From Nitriliruptor sp040882055 (GTDB taxonomy: Bacteria > Actinomycetota > Nitriliruptoria > Nitriliruptorales > Nitriliruptoraceae), in assembly GCA_040882055.1 (NCBI GenBank), contig JBBECA010000072.1, positions 1-64,000 of the forward strand: a stretch of 64,000 nucleotides of DNA, in the 5' to 3' direction. The position numbers were made by a program, and so were the translations under genes. Shown here piece by piece: positions 8,097 to 15,923 of the stretch; the first letter of the stretch is position 1, and each line of letters opens with the position of its first letter. The notes beneath the pieces are model-generated. The model saw only the letters and a list, made by a program, of their open reading frames with translations, had not been told where the DNA came from and did no database searches.

Positions 8097-9265
8097 ACCG
8101 ACGAGGTGGTCTCGGTCGAGGGCTCGCGGCCCTGATCCCACCGGGGGAGGGCGGTCCGATCGGCACGAACCGCGCCAGCTTCGCGGAGCTGCCCATCGAC
8201 GCGATCGAGCCGAACCCGCAGCAACCCCGGGACGTGTTCGACGACGGTGAGCTCGAGGGGCTCGCGGCGTCGATCCGCGATCTGGGCCTGTTGCAGCCGG
8301 TCGTGGTGCGACCCACCGGCGAGGACACCTACGAGCTCATCGCCGGTGAACGGCGTCTGCGCGCCTCCAAGCGTGCTGGCCTCGAACGCATCCCCGCGGT
8401 CATCCGCCACACCGAGGACGCGGCGCTGCTCAAGGAAGCGCTGGTGGAGAATATCCACCGCGTCCAGCTCAACCCCCTCGAGGAGGCGGCCGCGTACCAG
8501 CAGCTCCTCGAGGACTTCGACTTCACCCAGGAGGAGCTCGCCACCTCCCTCGGGAAGTCCCGGCCGGCGATCTCCAACGCCCTTCGCCTGCTGCACCTGC
8601 CCGACGGGGTGCAGCGCCGGGTGGCGGCGGGCGTCCTGTCCGCTGGGCACGCCAAGGCGCTCCTGGCCCTCAGCGACGACCCAGCCACGATGGACAAGTT
8701 CGCGACCCGGGCGGTGGCCGAGGGGATGTCGGTCCGGGCGCTCGAGGAACTGGTCCGTCTGACCCTCCTCGAGCCGGGCGACCCCTCACGCGTTCGGACG
8801 TCGGGGCGGAAGGCGGGGATGACGGCGCCGGGGCTCGTCGAGCTCCAGGACGACCTCTCCGACGCGCTGCGGGCTCGCGTCCGCATCTCGATGGGGTCCC
8901 GGAAGGGCAAGTTGCAGGTCGAGTTCGTCTCCGTCGACGACCTCGAGCGCATCGTCGGGGTGATCGCCCGCGGTCTCGAGGTGCCGGACGGCGCAGCGGA
9001 CACCTCCACCACGGCGTCGAACTCCGCCGGGGAGGGATCGCCGTCGGAGCCAGCGATGCCACCGGACCTGCCAGCGCCCGCCTCGTGGGCCGACGCCCGG
9101 GCGACCTCGCCCGACGCTCCCGATGCGGGCTCCGTGGGCTCTGAGGGTGCCGACGACGGCGTCACCGACGTCCCGGAGGCGCGCGATGACCTCGACGACC
9201 TCGACGACCTCGATGTGGATGACCTCGACGACGACGATCTCGAGGCGCTGACCCGCCCCGAGTGA
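8093..9265 (+). CDS. parB: Chromosome-partitioning protein ParB (Spo0J), CTPase
   Basis: Binds parS, spreads as a CTP-dependent clamp and stimulates ParA. It has 390 residues from the GTG overlapping the parA stop. The N-terminus RRGGLGRGLAALIP is the usual ParA-contacting peptide. The CTP-binding boxes include ELIAGERRLRA and the NIHRVQLNPLEEA motif. The helix-turn-helix is ELATSLGKSRPAISNALRL. After the dimerisation region (to about residue 305) there is an extra acidic, low-complexity tail rich in repeated DDL triplets, ending ALTRPE. This tail is much longer than in typical ParB. Eight parS or parS-like palindromes lie nearby. Confidence 0.97.
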   Translation: MNRRGGLGRGLAALIPPGEGGPIGTNRASFAELPIDAIEPNPQQPRDVFDDGELEGLAASIRDLGLLQPVVVRPTGEDTYELIAGERRLRASKRAGLERIPAVIRHTEDAALLKEALVENIHRVQLNPLEEAAAYQQLLEDFDFTQEELATSLGKSRPAISNALRLLHLPDGVQRRVAAGVLSAGHAKALLALSDDPATMDKFATRAVAEGMSVRALEELVRLTLLEPGDPSRVRTSGRKAGMTAPGLVELQDDLSDALRARVRISMGSRKGKLQVEFVSVDDLERIVGVIARGLEVPDGAADTSTTASNSAGEGSPSEPAMPPDLPAPASWADARATSPDAPDAGSVGSEGADDGVTDVPEARDDLDDLDDLDVDDLDDDDLEALTRPE

Positions 9266-9426
9266 GCAGCAACCCGGCGGGGGCGACGTCCCCGCACCCG
9301 GTGCCCCCGGGCGACCCGGCGTTCCCTGTGACCACGCCGGTGCCGACCGGAGGACGGGGAGCCTCTCGCCGTCAGCCCACCAGCGGATCGCTCCCGAGGC
9401 GTCCCGATCCCCTCGCCGGTCGCGGG

Positions 9427-10110
9427 TCAGGTGTCCGTGGGAGCCGTGAGACGTTCGACCTCGCCGTCGTCCCGGCCGAGCAGCGCGTCGGTCGCGAGGT
9501 CGACGAACAGCCCCGTCTCGGCGACCCCGGGCAGCTGCCCGAGCGTGATCTCGGTGACGGTGGGGTCCGACAGGCCACCGGGGGCGCGGCAGTCGAGCAC
9601 GGCGTTGCCGTTGTCGGTGCGGTAGCCGCCACCGTCGCCACGGACGGTCACCTCGAAGCCGAGGCCCTCGATGCGGCGCTGCACCGGCCCGACCGCGAAG
9701 GGGACGACCTCGACGGGGATCGGGAAGCTGTCGCCGAGACGCTCGACGACCTTGTCGGGGGTGGCGATGACCACGAACCGGTCGGCGAGCGAGGCGACGA
9801 CCTTCTCGCGGAGCAGCGCGCCCCCGCCGCCCTTGGTGAGCGTGAGATCGCTCGTCAGCTCGTCGGCGCCGTCCACGGCGAGGTCGAGCCGTCGGACCTG
9901 CCCGGGGTCGAGCAGCCCGATGCCGAGCTCGCGGCAGCGAGCCGCCGTCGCCTCCGAGGTCGGCACCCCGCGCACGTCGCGCAGCCCGCGAGCGGCCAGC
10001 GCGTCGAGGAAGTGCGTGACGGTCGAGCCCGTGCCGAGCCCGAGGACCATCCCCTCGGTGACCAGCTCCGCGGCTGCGGCGCCTGCGGCGCGTTTCGCTC
10101 CGTCACCCAC
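9427..10110 (-). CDS. rpiA: Ribose-5-phosphate isomerase A
   Basis: Interconverts ribose-5-phosphate and ribulose-5-phosphate in the pentose phosphate pathway. It has 227 residues from a GTG at 10110 with GGAG about 8 nt upstream; E. coli RpiA has 219. The motifs are GLGTGSTVTHFLDAL (phosphate-binding loop), DLAVDGADELT and LTKGGGGALLREKV, all typical of the A type. An upstream start at 10170 would translate the parS palindrome as VPRGT, so the internal GTG is preferred. The gene converges on parB across a 161-base spacer. Confidence 0.92.
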   Translation of the reverse strand: MGDGAKRAAGAAAAELVTEGMVLGLGTGSTVTHFLDALAARGLRDVRGVPTSEATAARCRELGIGLLDPGQVRRLDLAVDGADELTSDLTLTKGGGGALLREKVVASLADRFVVIATPDKVVERLGDSFPIPVEVVPFAVGPVQRRIEGLGFEVTVRGDGGGYRTDNGNAVLDCRAPGGLSDPTVTEITLGQLPGVAETGLFVDLATDALLGRDDGEVERLTAPTDT

Positions 10111-10120
10111 GTCTCGCTCC

Positions 10121-10134
10121 GTTCCACGTGGAAC
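10121..10134. promoter_or_regulatory. parS site 8 (exact), in the rpiA upstream region
   Basis: Perfect GTTCCACGTGGAAC, 11 bases upstream of the chosen rpiA start and 0.85 kb past parB. It is separate from the jag-rsmG array. It overlaps the adjacent 20-base palindrome by four bases. Confidence 0.88.
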
Positions 10135-10150
10135 CACACCGGTGTGGTTC
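10131..10150. promoter_or_regulatory. Perfect 20-bp palindrome between HAD gene and rpiA
   Basis: GAACCACACCGGTGTGGTTC is an exact self-complementary 20-mer with no loop, sharing its GAAC with parS site 8. It is 32 bases after the stop of the HAD gene and 20 bases before rpiA. It could be an operator for rpiA or a hairpin ending the upstream transcript; the missing loop favours an operator. Confidence 0.5.
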
Positions 10151-10182
10151 TGATCCGTACCGACGACCACCGCGGTCGCGGC

Positions 10183-11007
10183 TCAGCCGTCCCGCCAGCT
10201 CGACAGCAGCAGCGGCAGCTCCCCGAGCCCCTCGAGCACGATGTCGGGTTCGACGTCGTCGGGCAGGTCCTGCAGGTGCCCCCAGGGCCCCCGGGTGAGC
10301 CAACACGTACGCAACCCGGCATCGTGGGCGGGGACCACGTCGTTGTCGGTGCGGTCGCCGACGTAGAGCACCTCGGCGGGGTCGGTGACCTCGCAGCGCT
10401 GCAGGAGGCGGACGAAGAACTCGGGATCCGGCTTCTCGGCGCCGAGCTCCTCGGACGTGACCAGATCGTCGCACGGCAGCTCGAGCGCGCCGAGCTGGGC
10501 GCTCCGACGGGCCGGTTGGTTGCCCGCGATGACGACGCGGAACCCGAGATCGTGGAGCTCGGCGAGGCACGGGCGGACGTCGGCGTGGAGGTCCGCCTCG
10601 GCGAACCCGCCGTACCGACGCTCGTGCTCGTCCTCGAACTCGCGCCAGTCCACGTTCGGAGCGATGGCGGGGAAGACCACCTCGTGGTCCTCGCCCTGCA
10701 CGATCGCGGCGCCGAGGACGGCGGCGAACGTCAGCGGCGTGACGCCGAGCAGCTCGGCCCAGAGCGACCAGACCCGCGTCTCGTCGATCAGCACCTCGCC
10801 GACGTCGAAGACCACGATCCGGGGCGCGGTCCCGTCGGGGTCGGGGTTCGCGTCCGCGGCGACGGCCTCCTCGAGCTCGTCGAAGGGGTCCGGGGGAGCG
10901 TCGACGCCGGTGAGGACGATCTCGCCCGTCCCGGGATCGCCGCCCCCGGGATCGGGGGTGCTGGGGTCGGAGGCACCGTGCTCATCGCCGTCGGGCCTCT
11001 CGCTCAC
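10183..11007 (-). CDS. HAD-superfamily hydrolase
   Basis: Predicted phosphatase of the HAD superfamily, 274 residues. HAD motif I is VVFDVGEVLIDE; its second Asp is replaced by Glu (DVGEV), as in some haloacid-dehalogenase-like members. Motif II is VVIAGNQPA, with Asn instead of the usual Ser/Thr. Motif III/IV is GAEKPDPEFF then VLYVGDRTDNDVVPA. The first about 60 residues are a disordered acidic extension. The start is taken as the GTG at 11007, which overlaps the ddl stop (GTGA) and makes it the third gene of the aminotransferase-ddl-HAD run. The substrate cannot be told from sequence. Confidence 0.82.
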   Translation of the reverse strand: MSERPDGDEHGASDPSTPDPGGGDPGTGEIVLTGVDAPPDPFDELEEAVAADANPDPDGTAPRIVVFDVGEVLIDETRVWSLWAELLGVTPLTFAAVLGAAIVQGEDHEVVFPAIAPNVDWREFEDEHERRYGGFAEADLHADVRPCLAELHDLGFRVVIAGNQPARRSAQLGALELPCDDLVTSEELGAEKPDPEFFVRLLQRCEVTDPAEVLYVGDRTDNDVVPAHDAGLRTCWLTRGPWGHLQDLPDDVEPDIVLEGLGELPLLLSSWRDG

Positions 11008-11945
11008 GCCGGTGCCCCGTCGCGCCGCGCGAGGTCGACGAGCGTCTCGCACAGGTCGGCGAAGTTCATCCCGTCGGCCTGTGCCGCCAGCGGAACGAGC
11101 GATGTCTCGGTCAGGCCCGGCGAGGTGTCGAGCTCGAGCACGTGCGGCTCGCCCTCGGCGGAGACGATGAGGTCGGCGCGGCAGATGTACCGCCCGCCGA
11201 TGGCGCGCTCGGCGGCGACCGCCACCTCGGCGCAGCGAGCCGACACCGCGTCGTCCAGCCGCGCGGGCGCGTGGAACTCGGTGGCACCGGCGGTGTAACG
11301 CGCCGCGAAGTCGTAGGTGCCTTCCTTGGGCTGGATCTCGACGGCGGGCAGGGCCCGACCGTCGAGCACCGTGACCGCCACCTCGGTGCCGGCCACGAAC
11401 GACTCGATGAGCACCGCGTTGGCGTAGGAGAACGCGCCGACGATGGCCTGTGGCAACCGCGCCGCGTCCTCGACGATGGACAGACCGAGCGAGGAGCCGC
11501 CCGTGGCCGGCTTGACCACCAGCGGTGTCCCGAGCGCCGCGGCGACGCGGTCGACCACGGCCACGGCGCCCATCTCGCGGAAGGCCTGCTGGGAGAGGGT
11601 CACCCGGTCGGGCACCGCGAGGCCGGCGCGGGCGTAGAGGCCCTGCGCGATCGGCTTGTTCCAGGCGAGCGACGAGGCGAGCACGTCGGGCCCGGTGTAG
11701 GGCAGACCGGTCAGTTCGAGCAGGGACTGGATGGTGCCGTCCTCACCGGCCGAACCGTGGAGGGCGAGGAAGACGACGTCGAAACCCCCCTGCTCCAGGT
11801 TCGGGACGAGGTGCTCGTCCACGTCAAGCCGGGTGACGCGGTGGCCACGGTCGGACAGCGCGTCGGCGACGCGCCCGCCGGAGCGCAGGCTCACCTCACG
11901 TTCGAAGGACAGGCCGCCCGAGAGGACGGCGACGGAGCTCGTCAC
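11004..11945 (-). CDS. ddl: D-alanine--D-alanine ligase
   Basis: ATP-grasp ligase making the D-Ala-D-Ala dipeptide for peptidoglycan in the cytoplasm. It has 313 residues, normal length. The N-terminal VAVLSGGLSFEREVSLRSG motif and FLALHGSAGEDGTIQSLLE are classic Ddl segments. The ATP-grasp core shows PLVVKPATGGSSLGLS, and the C-terminus has LELDTSPGLTETSLVP; the usual Asn of the NTxPG signature is Asp here. The start GTG overlaps the stop of the upstream aminotransferase gene, and its own stop overlaps the HAD start, giving a tightly coupled three-gene unit. Confidence 0.93.
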   Translation of the reverse strand: MTSSVAVLSGGLSFEREVSLRSGGRVADALSDRGHRVTRLDVDEHLVPNLEQGGFDVVFLALHGSAGEDGTIQSLLELTGLPYTGPDVLASSLAWNKPIAQGLYARAGLAVPDRVTLSQQAFREMGAVAVVDRVAAALGTPLVVKPATGGSSLGLSIVEDAARLPQAIVGAFSYANAVLIESFVAGTEVAVTVLDGRALPAVEIQPKEGTYDFAARYTAGATEFHAPARLDDAVSARCAEVAVAAERAIGGRYICRADLIVSAEGEPHVLELDTSPGLTETSLVPLAAQADGMNFADLCETLVDLARRDGAPA

Positions 11946-13246
11946 CTGGGTTCCTGATCTCGTGGTGCGGGGCGCTCGGAGGGCCGCGAACGCAGCGGAG
12001 GTGCCCCGGCGGCACCGTAGACGGCGTGCACCAGCTCGACCTCGTCGTGGAGCAGCTCACCGAGCCGGGTGACCCCCTCGCGGATGCGCTCCGGGGAGGG
12101 CTGGCTGTAGCACAGGCGCAGCTGGTCGCCGCCGGTCCCGTCGGCGTAGAAACCGCGGCCGGGGACGAACGCGACGCGGTTGGCGATGGCCTTGGCGGCC
12201 AGGTCGTCGGTGTCGATGCCGGCCGGCACGGTCATCCAGATGTAGAAGGCGCCGGCCGGCCGCGTCCAGCTCACCCCCGGCGGCATCTCGCGATCGAGCG
12301 CGGAGAGCATCGCTTCGGCCTTGACCCGGTACAGGTCGCGGAAGGCGTCGATCTGTTCGCGCCAGGGCTGGGTCTCGAACCAGGTCTCGACCACCATCTG
12401 GGTGAGCGACGAGGGACAGAGGTCGGCGGCCTCGCGCAGCAGCACGAGCTTGTCGCGCACCGGTGCCGGCGCGGCGATCCACCCGGTCCGGACCCCCGGC
12501 GCGAAGGTCTTGGAGACCGTCCCGACGTAGATGGTGCGTTCGGGGACCAGCTCACGGATCGAGGGGTAGGTCTTGCCCGCGAAGTCGAGCAGGCCGTAGG
12601 GGTTGTCCTCGAGGATCATCAGGTCGTGCTGCTCGGCCAGCTCGGCGAGCCGCTGGCGTCGTTCGACCGACAGCGACACCCCACCGGGGTTCTGGTGGTT
12701 GGGGATGACGTAGACGTACTTGGCGCGCCGGCCCTCGTGAGCGAGCTCGGCGAGCAGGTCCTCGAGGAGGTCGATCTGCATGCCGTGCTCGTCGAGCGGG
12801 ACGTGACGGACGTCGGCCTGGCAGGAGGTGAGCGCGCCGATCCCGCCGACGTAGGTCGGTCCCTCGGCGATGACCACGTCCCCGGGGTCGACGAAGCAGC
12901 TGGCCACCAGCTCGAGCGCCTGCTGGCCGCCGACGGTGACGACCAGCTCGTCGGCGTGGGCGGTCACCCCCTCGTGGGACATGACCGCCGCGAGGTGCTC
13001 GCGCAGCTCGGGCCGCCCCTGACCGATGCCGTACTGGAGCGCGGTGTGGCCGCTGTCGCGGACGACCTGGCGGACCACGTCCTCGACGGCGCCGAAGTCG
13101 AGGGCCTCGATGGCGGGGTTGCCGCCGGCGAAGGACACGATCTCGGGCCGGGAGGCGACCGCGAACAGGGCCCTGATCGCCGAGGCGGACATCCCTCGCA
13201 CCCGAGCGGCGTAGCGCTCGAGGTAGGGATCGGTATCGAGCCGCAC
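11942..13246 (-). CDS. PLP-dependent aminotransferase (fold type I, LysN/MocR-like catalytic domain)
   Basis: Predicted aminotransferase of the class I/II group related to 2-aminoadipate aminotransferase and the catalytic half of MocR proteins, without a DNA-binding domain. It has 434 residues from the GTG at 13246. Visible features are LQYGIGQGRPELREHLA, GGQQALELVAS, VYVIPNHQNPGGVSLS, EDNPYGLLDF and the PLP-lysine motif VGTVSKTFAPGVRTGW. The C-terminus RLCYSQPSPERIREGV matches this family. A longer reading to 13774 exists, but the extra part is shadow sequence. The gene precedes and overlaps ddl, suggesting a link to amino acids for cell-wall synthesis; the substrate is unknown. Confidence 0.88.
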   Translation of the reverse strand: MRLDTDPYLERYAARVRGMSASAIRALFAVASRPEIVSFAGGNPAIEALDFGAVEDVVRQVVRDSGHTALQYGIGQGRPELREHLAAVMSHEGVTAHADELVVTVGGQQALELVASCFVDPGDVVIAEGPTYVGGIGALTSCQADVRHVPLDEHGMQIDLLEDLLAELAHEGRRAKYVYVIPNHQNPGGVSLSVERRQRLAELAEQHDLMILEDNPYGLLDFAGKTYPSIRELVPERTIYVGTVSKTFAPGVRTGWIAAPAPVRDKLVLLREAADLCPSSLTQMVVETWFETQPWREQIDAFRDLYRVKAEAMLSALDREMPPGVSWTRPAGAFYIWMTVPAGIDTDDLAAKAIANRVAFVPGRGFYADGTGGDQLRLCYSQPSPERIREGVTRLGELLHDEVELVHAVYGAAGAPPLRSRPSERPAPRDQEPR

Positions 13247-13306
13247 GGCTGGCCTGGTCCTCGTCGTCTCGGACCGGTGGCTCCTCTGTCCGCGAGGCCC
13301 CACCGG

Positions 13307-13312
13307 TAGCAT
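13307..13312 (+). promoter_or_regulatory. -10 element upstream of the small membrane protein gene
   Basis: TAGCAT, TANNNT form, lies 46 bases before the GTG at 13359 in the divergent spacer facing the aminotransferase gene. A start site near 13319 would leave a 40-nt leader containing the GGAGG Shine-Dalgarno. Confidence 0.35.
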
Positions 13313-13358
13313 CGGTGCGAGCGTACGGGAACGACGGCGGAGCACGTGGAGGCCCCCG

Positions 13359-13535
13359 GTGGAGCGCAGCGAGCACGTGATCGAGCCGGTCTCCGATCCG
13401 GCGCGCCGGGTCGCCGCCGGCGGCTGGCGCCGTGCGGTGGTCGGGGTCGCGCTCGGGGTGGCCGCCGGGGCGCTGGTGGCCGCCGTCACCCCGCGCGACC
13501 GCAAGGGCGTCCACACCCTGCCGCCGGAGGCGTGA
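13359..13535 (+). CDS. Small single-pass membrane protein, 58 aa
   Basis: Short gene with a strong Shine-Dalgarno (GGAGG at 13348-13352, 6 nt before the GTG). Residues about 23-43 (RRAVVGVALGVAAGALVAAV) form one transmembrane helix, preceded by an acidic N-terminus and followed by a basic tail (TPRDRKGVHTLPPEA). The stop is three bases before the GNAT gene start, so they are cotranscribed. No family is recognised. The real product is in this frame; a longer overlapping open frame from 13346 is a shadow. Confidence 0.6.
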   Translation: MERSEHVIEPVSDPARRVAAGGWRRAVVGVALGVAAGALVAAVTPRDRKGVHTLPPEA

Positions 13536-13538
13536 CCG

Positions 13539-14288
13539 GTGTCCCGCCGCCTCGACCCACTGACCGGTGATGCGGTCGAGGAGCTGCCGGTTTCGTGCGC
13601 GTCGTGCCTGGTGTGGGAGCTCGGCGCGGCCACGCCCTCTCCGCGGCTGACCTCCCCCGCGACCGTCGGCGGTGGTGCTGGCGAGGCGCTGCCGAGCCAA
13701 CCCCAGGTGCGCAAGCAGGCCTGGGTCTCGGCGCAGGTGCAGGACGGCCACCCCCCGGGCCGCATCGTGCGCATCGACGACGAGGTGGCTGGCTACGCCC
13801 TGTTCGCGCCGTCGTCGGCCTTCGCTGCCCGCCGCCCGCCCTGTCCCCAGGCCTCCCCCGACGCGCTGCTCCTCGCGACGATCTGGATCGGCCCGCACTG
13901 GCGGGAGCGCGGGATCGGCCGTCTCCTCGTCCAGGCCGCGGTCAAGGACGCGATACGAGCGGGAGCCAAGGCGGTCGAGGCCTACGGCGACCGCCGCTGG
14001 CTCGAGCGCGGCTGTGTGCTACCGGCGACCTGGCTGCTGCACGAGGGCTTCGAGGTGCACCGCGAGCACCCGCGCACGCCGCTGTTGCGGTTGGACGTGA
14101 GGCGGACCGTCCGCTGGGCGGAGTCCCTCGAGCACGCGCTCGAGGAGGTCCTCGGCGCGCTCCCTCGCCGCGTGCCCCAGCCGGTCCGCAACGGCGGCCG
14201 CGTACCGGGCGGTCTGCCGGAGCCGAACCGTGCCGATCCGCACCGTGCCGATCCGCACCGTGCCGATCCGCACCAGGACGGCTGCTGA
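13539..14288 (+). CDS. GNAT-family N-acetyltransferase
   Basis: Predicted acyl-CoA-dependent acetyltransferase, 249 residues, target unknown. The acetyl-CoA-binding segment is IWIGPHWRERGIGRLLVQAA (about residues 115-134). The N-terminus has a Cys pair (SCASCLVWEL), which can bind metal in this origin-linked actinobacterial family. The C-terminus carries three copies of a five-residue RADPH repeat, encoded by a 15-bp tandem repeat, and ends inside the first copy of a 43-bp duplication; so the tail past about residue 225 is repeat expansion rather than fold. Cotranscribed with the small membrane protein. Confidence 0.8.
   Translation: MSRRLDPLTGDAVEELPVSCASCLVWELGAATPSPRLTSPATVGGGAGEALPSQPQVRKQAWVSAQVQDGHPPGRIVRIDDEVAGYALFAPSSAFAARRPPCPQASPDALLLATIWIGPHWRERGIGRLLVQAAVKDAIRAGAKAVEAYGDRRWLERGCVLPATWLLHEGFEVHREHPRTPLLRLDVRRTVRWAESLEHALEEVLGALPRRVPQPVRNGGRVPGGLPEPNRADPHRADPHRADPHQDGC
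14229..14273. repeat. 15-bp tandem repeat, three copies
   Basis: CGTGCCGATCCGCAC is repeated three times without change at the 3' end of the GNAT gene, coding for RADPH repeats. The unit is a multiple of three, so the frame is kept. Confidence 0.95.
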
Positions 14289-14363
14289 GCACGGCCCTGG
14301 AGCCCGGCCGCTGACCCGGGACGGCTGCTGAGCACGGCCCTGGAGCCTGGCCGCTGACCCGGG
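14278..14363. repeat. 43-bp tandem duplication
   Basis: Two adjacent 43-base copies (14278-14320 and 14321-14363) differ at one base; five further bases begin a third copy. The first copy contains the GNAT stop codon. Each copy could fold, but no clear terminator stem was seen. Confidence 0.93.
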
Positions 14364-14510
14364 ACGGCGCCCGGTCGCAGGCGGTAGCCTCCGGCTCTCT
14401 CGACGTCGAGACACCGCGGTCGGTCGCCCTGATCCGCGGGTCTGTCACGTCCCGCCGTCCGCCGGTGTCGCCCCGGCCCGTCGGCGCCGGTCGTCCGCGA
14501 CGGATCGCCC

Positions 14511-15923
14511 GTGCGTACCTACCTCGCCCTCCTCACCCACCCGGACGCGCGGTGGCCGGTGATCACCTCGACGTGTTCGCGGCTGACCCCCGGGATGATC
14601 GCGTTGGCGCTCGTGCTCGCCAGCCGGGACGCCGGCTACTCCTACGCCGTCGCGGGCGTGGTCACCGGTGCGCACCAGATCGGGGTCGGCCTCGGCTCCC
14701 CGTTCCAGGGCAAGCTCGTCGACCGCTTCGGACAGACCGTCGTGCTGGTCCCGGACGCCGTCGGGTACGCGATCGGGTGCGGGACCCTGGCCCTGCTGCT
14801 CGGGGTCCGAGCGCCGGTGTGGGCGCTGCTGCTCGCGGCGACGCTCACCGGGGTGGTCTACCCGCCGACCACCGCCTGCGCGCGGGTGGTGCTCTCCCGG
14901 CTGTTCCCGACCGGGCCGCTGCGCGAGACCGCGTTCGCCGTGTCCTCGATCGCGGTGGAGCTCGGCTTCATCGCCGGTCCGCTGGCCGCCACCGTCGTCG
15001 CCGCCCGGGCGGGTGGCCGGTACGCGGTCCTGATGGCGGGCCTGCTCGCCCTCGTCGGTGCGCTGGCCTTCAGCGCGACGAAGGCGTCCCGTGGCACGGC
15101 CCGGCGCGACGTGGCGGCGACCGGGCGAGGTGGGGCGCTGCGGGCACCCGGGGTCCGGGTCATGGTGGTCGCTCTCGGCTTCGTCGCCGTGGTCTTCGGC
15201 GCCATCGACGTCGTCCTGCCGGCGGTGGCCGAGTTCGCCGGCCGACCCGAGGCGGCCGGTCCGTTGGTCGCCGCCATCGCGGCGGGGAGCCTCGTCGGCG
15301 GTCTGGTCTACGGCGGCCGGACGTGGCCGGGCGCGCTCCACGTCCGGTTACGGGTCGTGATCGTCGTCCTCGGGGTGTCCCTGGCGGTGGTACCGCTCGC
15401 TCTGCCGGGGCTCGGCGCGTTCGGGGCGGCGCTCTTCCTCGGCGGTCTCTTCCTCGGCCCCACCACGATCGTGGCCTTCCAGCTGATCGACGACCTGTCG
15501 CTCCCCGGGACGCAGACCGAGGCGCAGTCGTGGACCCAGTCCGCGGTGGTGGTCGGTGTGGCCGGTGGCGCCGCGCTCGCCGGCCAGCTCGTCGAGGCCG
15601 GGTCGCCGTCGGCGGCGCTGTTCGCCGGAGCGGGGAGCGTCGGCATCGGCACGCTGGTGGTCTTCGCCGCGGCCCGCCACCTCGTGGTCGCCGACGATCG
15701 CGGCGCACTGGCGCACGCGGGACCGGGCACCGTGCTCCGCGCGAGCTCGGGGACCGGCGAGGGGCCGGTCGTCGGGACGCCTGCGACACCCGAGGACGCC
15801 GGCGTCCAGGTGGGGTTGGCCGACGAGGTGATCCGTGGCGCGCTGGCCGAGCGGGTCAGGCCGCGCTCAGGCCCTCGCCGGCGAGGAAGCGCTGGAGCGC
15901 GTCGACGAGCGCCGAGGCGATGA
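14511..15923 (+). CDS. Major facilitator superfamily transporter
   Basis: Polytopic membrane protein of 470 residues with about 12 hydrophobic segments, in two halves separated by a basic loop (SRGTARRDVAATGRGG, about residues 190-210). The GSPFQGKLVDRFGQ stretch after helix 2 is the MFS loop 2-3 motif. The start is GTG 14511. The about 70-residue C-terminal tail is hydrophilic and Arg-rich and overlaps the end of convergent cwlM by 68 bases, so its last residues may be unimportant. An efflux role is the most common one for this type, but the substrate is unknown. A TAGCCT -10-like box lies at 14385-14390. Confidence 0.85.
   Translation: MRTYLALLTHPDARWPVITSTCSRLTPGMIALALVLASRDAGYSYAVAGVVTGAHQIGVGLGSPFQGKLVDRFGQTVVLVPDAVGYAIGCGTLALLLGVRAPVWALLLAATLTGVVYPPTTACARVVLSRLFPTGPLRETAFAVSSIAVELGFIAGPLAATVVAARAGGRYAVLMAGLLALVGALAFSATKASRGTARRDVAATGRGGALRAPGVRVMVVALGFVAVVFGAIDVVLPAVAEFAGRPEAAGPLVAAIAAGSLVGGLVYGGRTWPGALHVRLRVVIVVLGVSLAVVPLALPGLGAFGAALFLGGLFLGPTTIVAFQLIDDLSLPGTQTEAQSWTQSAVVVGVAGGAALAGQLVEAGSPSAALFAGAGSVGIGTLVVFAAARHLVVADDRGALAHAGPGTVLRASSGTGEGPVVGTPATPEDAGVQVGLADEVIRGALAERVRPRSGPRRRGSAGARRRAPRR

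Noticed and set aside
14278..14363. Tandem 43-bp repeat as a transcription terminator
   Set aside because: No stable perfect stem is visible in the unit; reported only as a duplication.
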